From contig JAFUTC010000004.1 in NCBI GenBank assembly GCA_017471505.1, forward strand, positions 287,957 to 351,956: a stretch of 64,000 nucleotides of DNA, in the 5' to 3' direction. A program made the translations under genes and the position numbers. This stretch comes from Alloprevotella sp. (GTDB lineage: Bacteria > Bacteroidota > Bacteroidia > Bacteroidales > Bacteroidaceae). The notes under the pieces are model-generated. The model searched no databases. It was not told where the DNA came from and saw only the letters and a program-made list of their open reading frames with translations. The first letter of the stretch is position 1; every line of letters begins with the position of its first letter. Below are positions 63,820-64,000 of this stretch, piece after piece.

Positions 63820-64000
63820 CTTAACAAGAAGGTCCTGCCTATGCACAAGGCAGGGCTATTTTTTTAGCCGAACGAGGCCAGAAAAAAGTTCTGAAGGTCC
63901 TGGGTTTGAATCCCAGCGGGGTCACTTAACAAGAAGGTCCTGCCTATGCACAAGGCAGGGCTATTTTTTTAGCCGAACGAGGCCAGAAAAAAGTTCTGAA
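63783..64000 (+). repeat. 105-bp tandem repeat: 3' half of tRNA-Arg plus terminator
   Basis: The unit begins inside the tRNA anticodon loop (63783) and carries the 3' side of the anticodon stem, T-arm, acceptor 3' strand and the terminator. It repeats without a visible change at 63888 and starts again at 63993, where the window ends. Copies two and later lack the 5' half of the tRNA and cannot make a functional tRNA. Confidence 0.93.
63832..63866 (+). terminator. Rho-independent terminator after tRNA-Arg
   Basis: CCTGCC (63834-63839) pairs with GGCAGG (63849-63854) and is followed by a seven-T run. An identical copy lies 105 bp downstream (63937-63971). Confidence 0.9.

Overview
The window looks like a chromosomal segment of a GC-rich member of the Bacteroidales (Bacteroidota), perhaps Prevotellaceae-like. 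The reasons are several promoters of the Bacteroidota type TTTG-N20-TAnnTTTG, few Shine-Dalgarno sites, and typical Bacteroidota neighbours: a Kdo/lipid A operon, an amn-holA pair, coaX with an outer-membrane protein and LptC, DUF4369-type lipoproteins and an S9B dipeptidyl peptidase. Assignments rest on motifs read by eye; no database search was made.

Layout. 1-5985: a Golvesin/amidase/FnIII surface protein, then a Kdo-lipid A operon (waaA, an LpxL-type acyltransferase, an atypical KdsB-like cytidylyltransferase, a Kdo/heptose-type kinase). 6132-19340: a lower-GC accessory island. It holds a membrane sensor fused to a SpoIIE/PP2C phosphatase and an RsbW-like kinase domain, a STAS protein, an outer-membrane porin, a 2410-residue NRPS (C-A-T-C-A-T-reductase), a MATE exporter and an Sfp-type phosphopantetheinyl transferase. 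This is a self-contained pathway probably making an N-acylated dipeptide aldehyde or a pyrazinone derived from it, with its own partner-switching control module. 19722-23092: heptosyltransferase, a small unknown and a helix-hairpin-helix barrel protein. 23310-30482: HTH regulator, a 1.3-kb AT-rich gap, amn-holA, an orphan HSDR_N nuclease-fold protein, a small acidic lipoprotein, NIF3-like and zinc-ribbon coiled-coil proteins. 30542-35946: tRNA-His, gpsA, lysS and a queC-queF-ftsB operon. 36155-42251: DUF4369 lipoprotein, coaX, OMP, lptC, ppiD. 42386-48037: pgi, HAD phosphatase, and an ArnC/GtrB-like and ArnT-like pair. 48338-63676: FadL-type OMP, ffh, folD, DPP-IV, acyl-ACP thioesterase, lipoprotein, mtaB, GT2, RsmI-like, flavin reductase and mfd. 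63746 to the end: tRNA-Arg(CCG), whose 3' half plus terminator is tandemly repeated every 105 bp to the window edge.

The most unusual signal is not a gene. Seven intergenic arrays (6039, 23152, 28619, 36935, 48157, 54757, 60085) consist of a 15-bp palindrome, consensus ATTSCATWATGSAAT, repeated at exactly 21-bp spacing. Six arrays have five units; the one at the left edge of the NRPS island is degenerate. Four of the arrays lie about 55-75 bp upstream of a recognisable promoter. I know of no described element matching this; it looks like helically phased binding sites for a dimeric DNA-binding protein.
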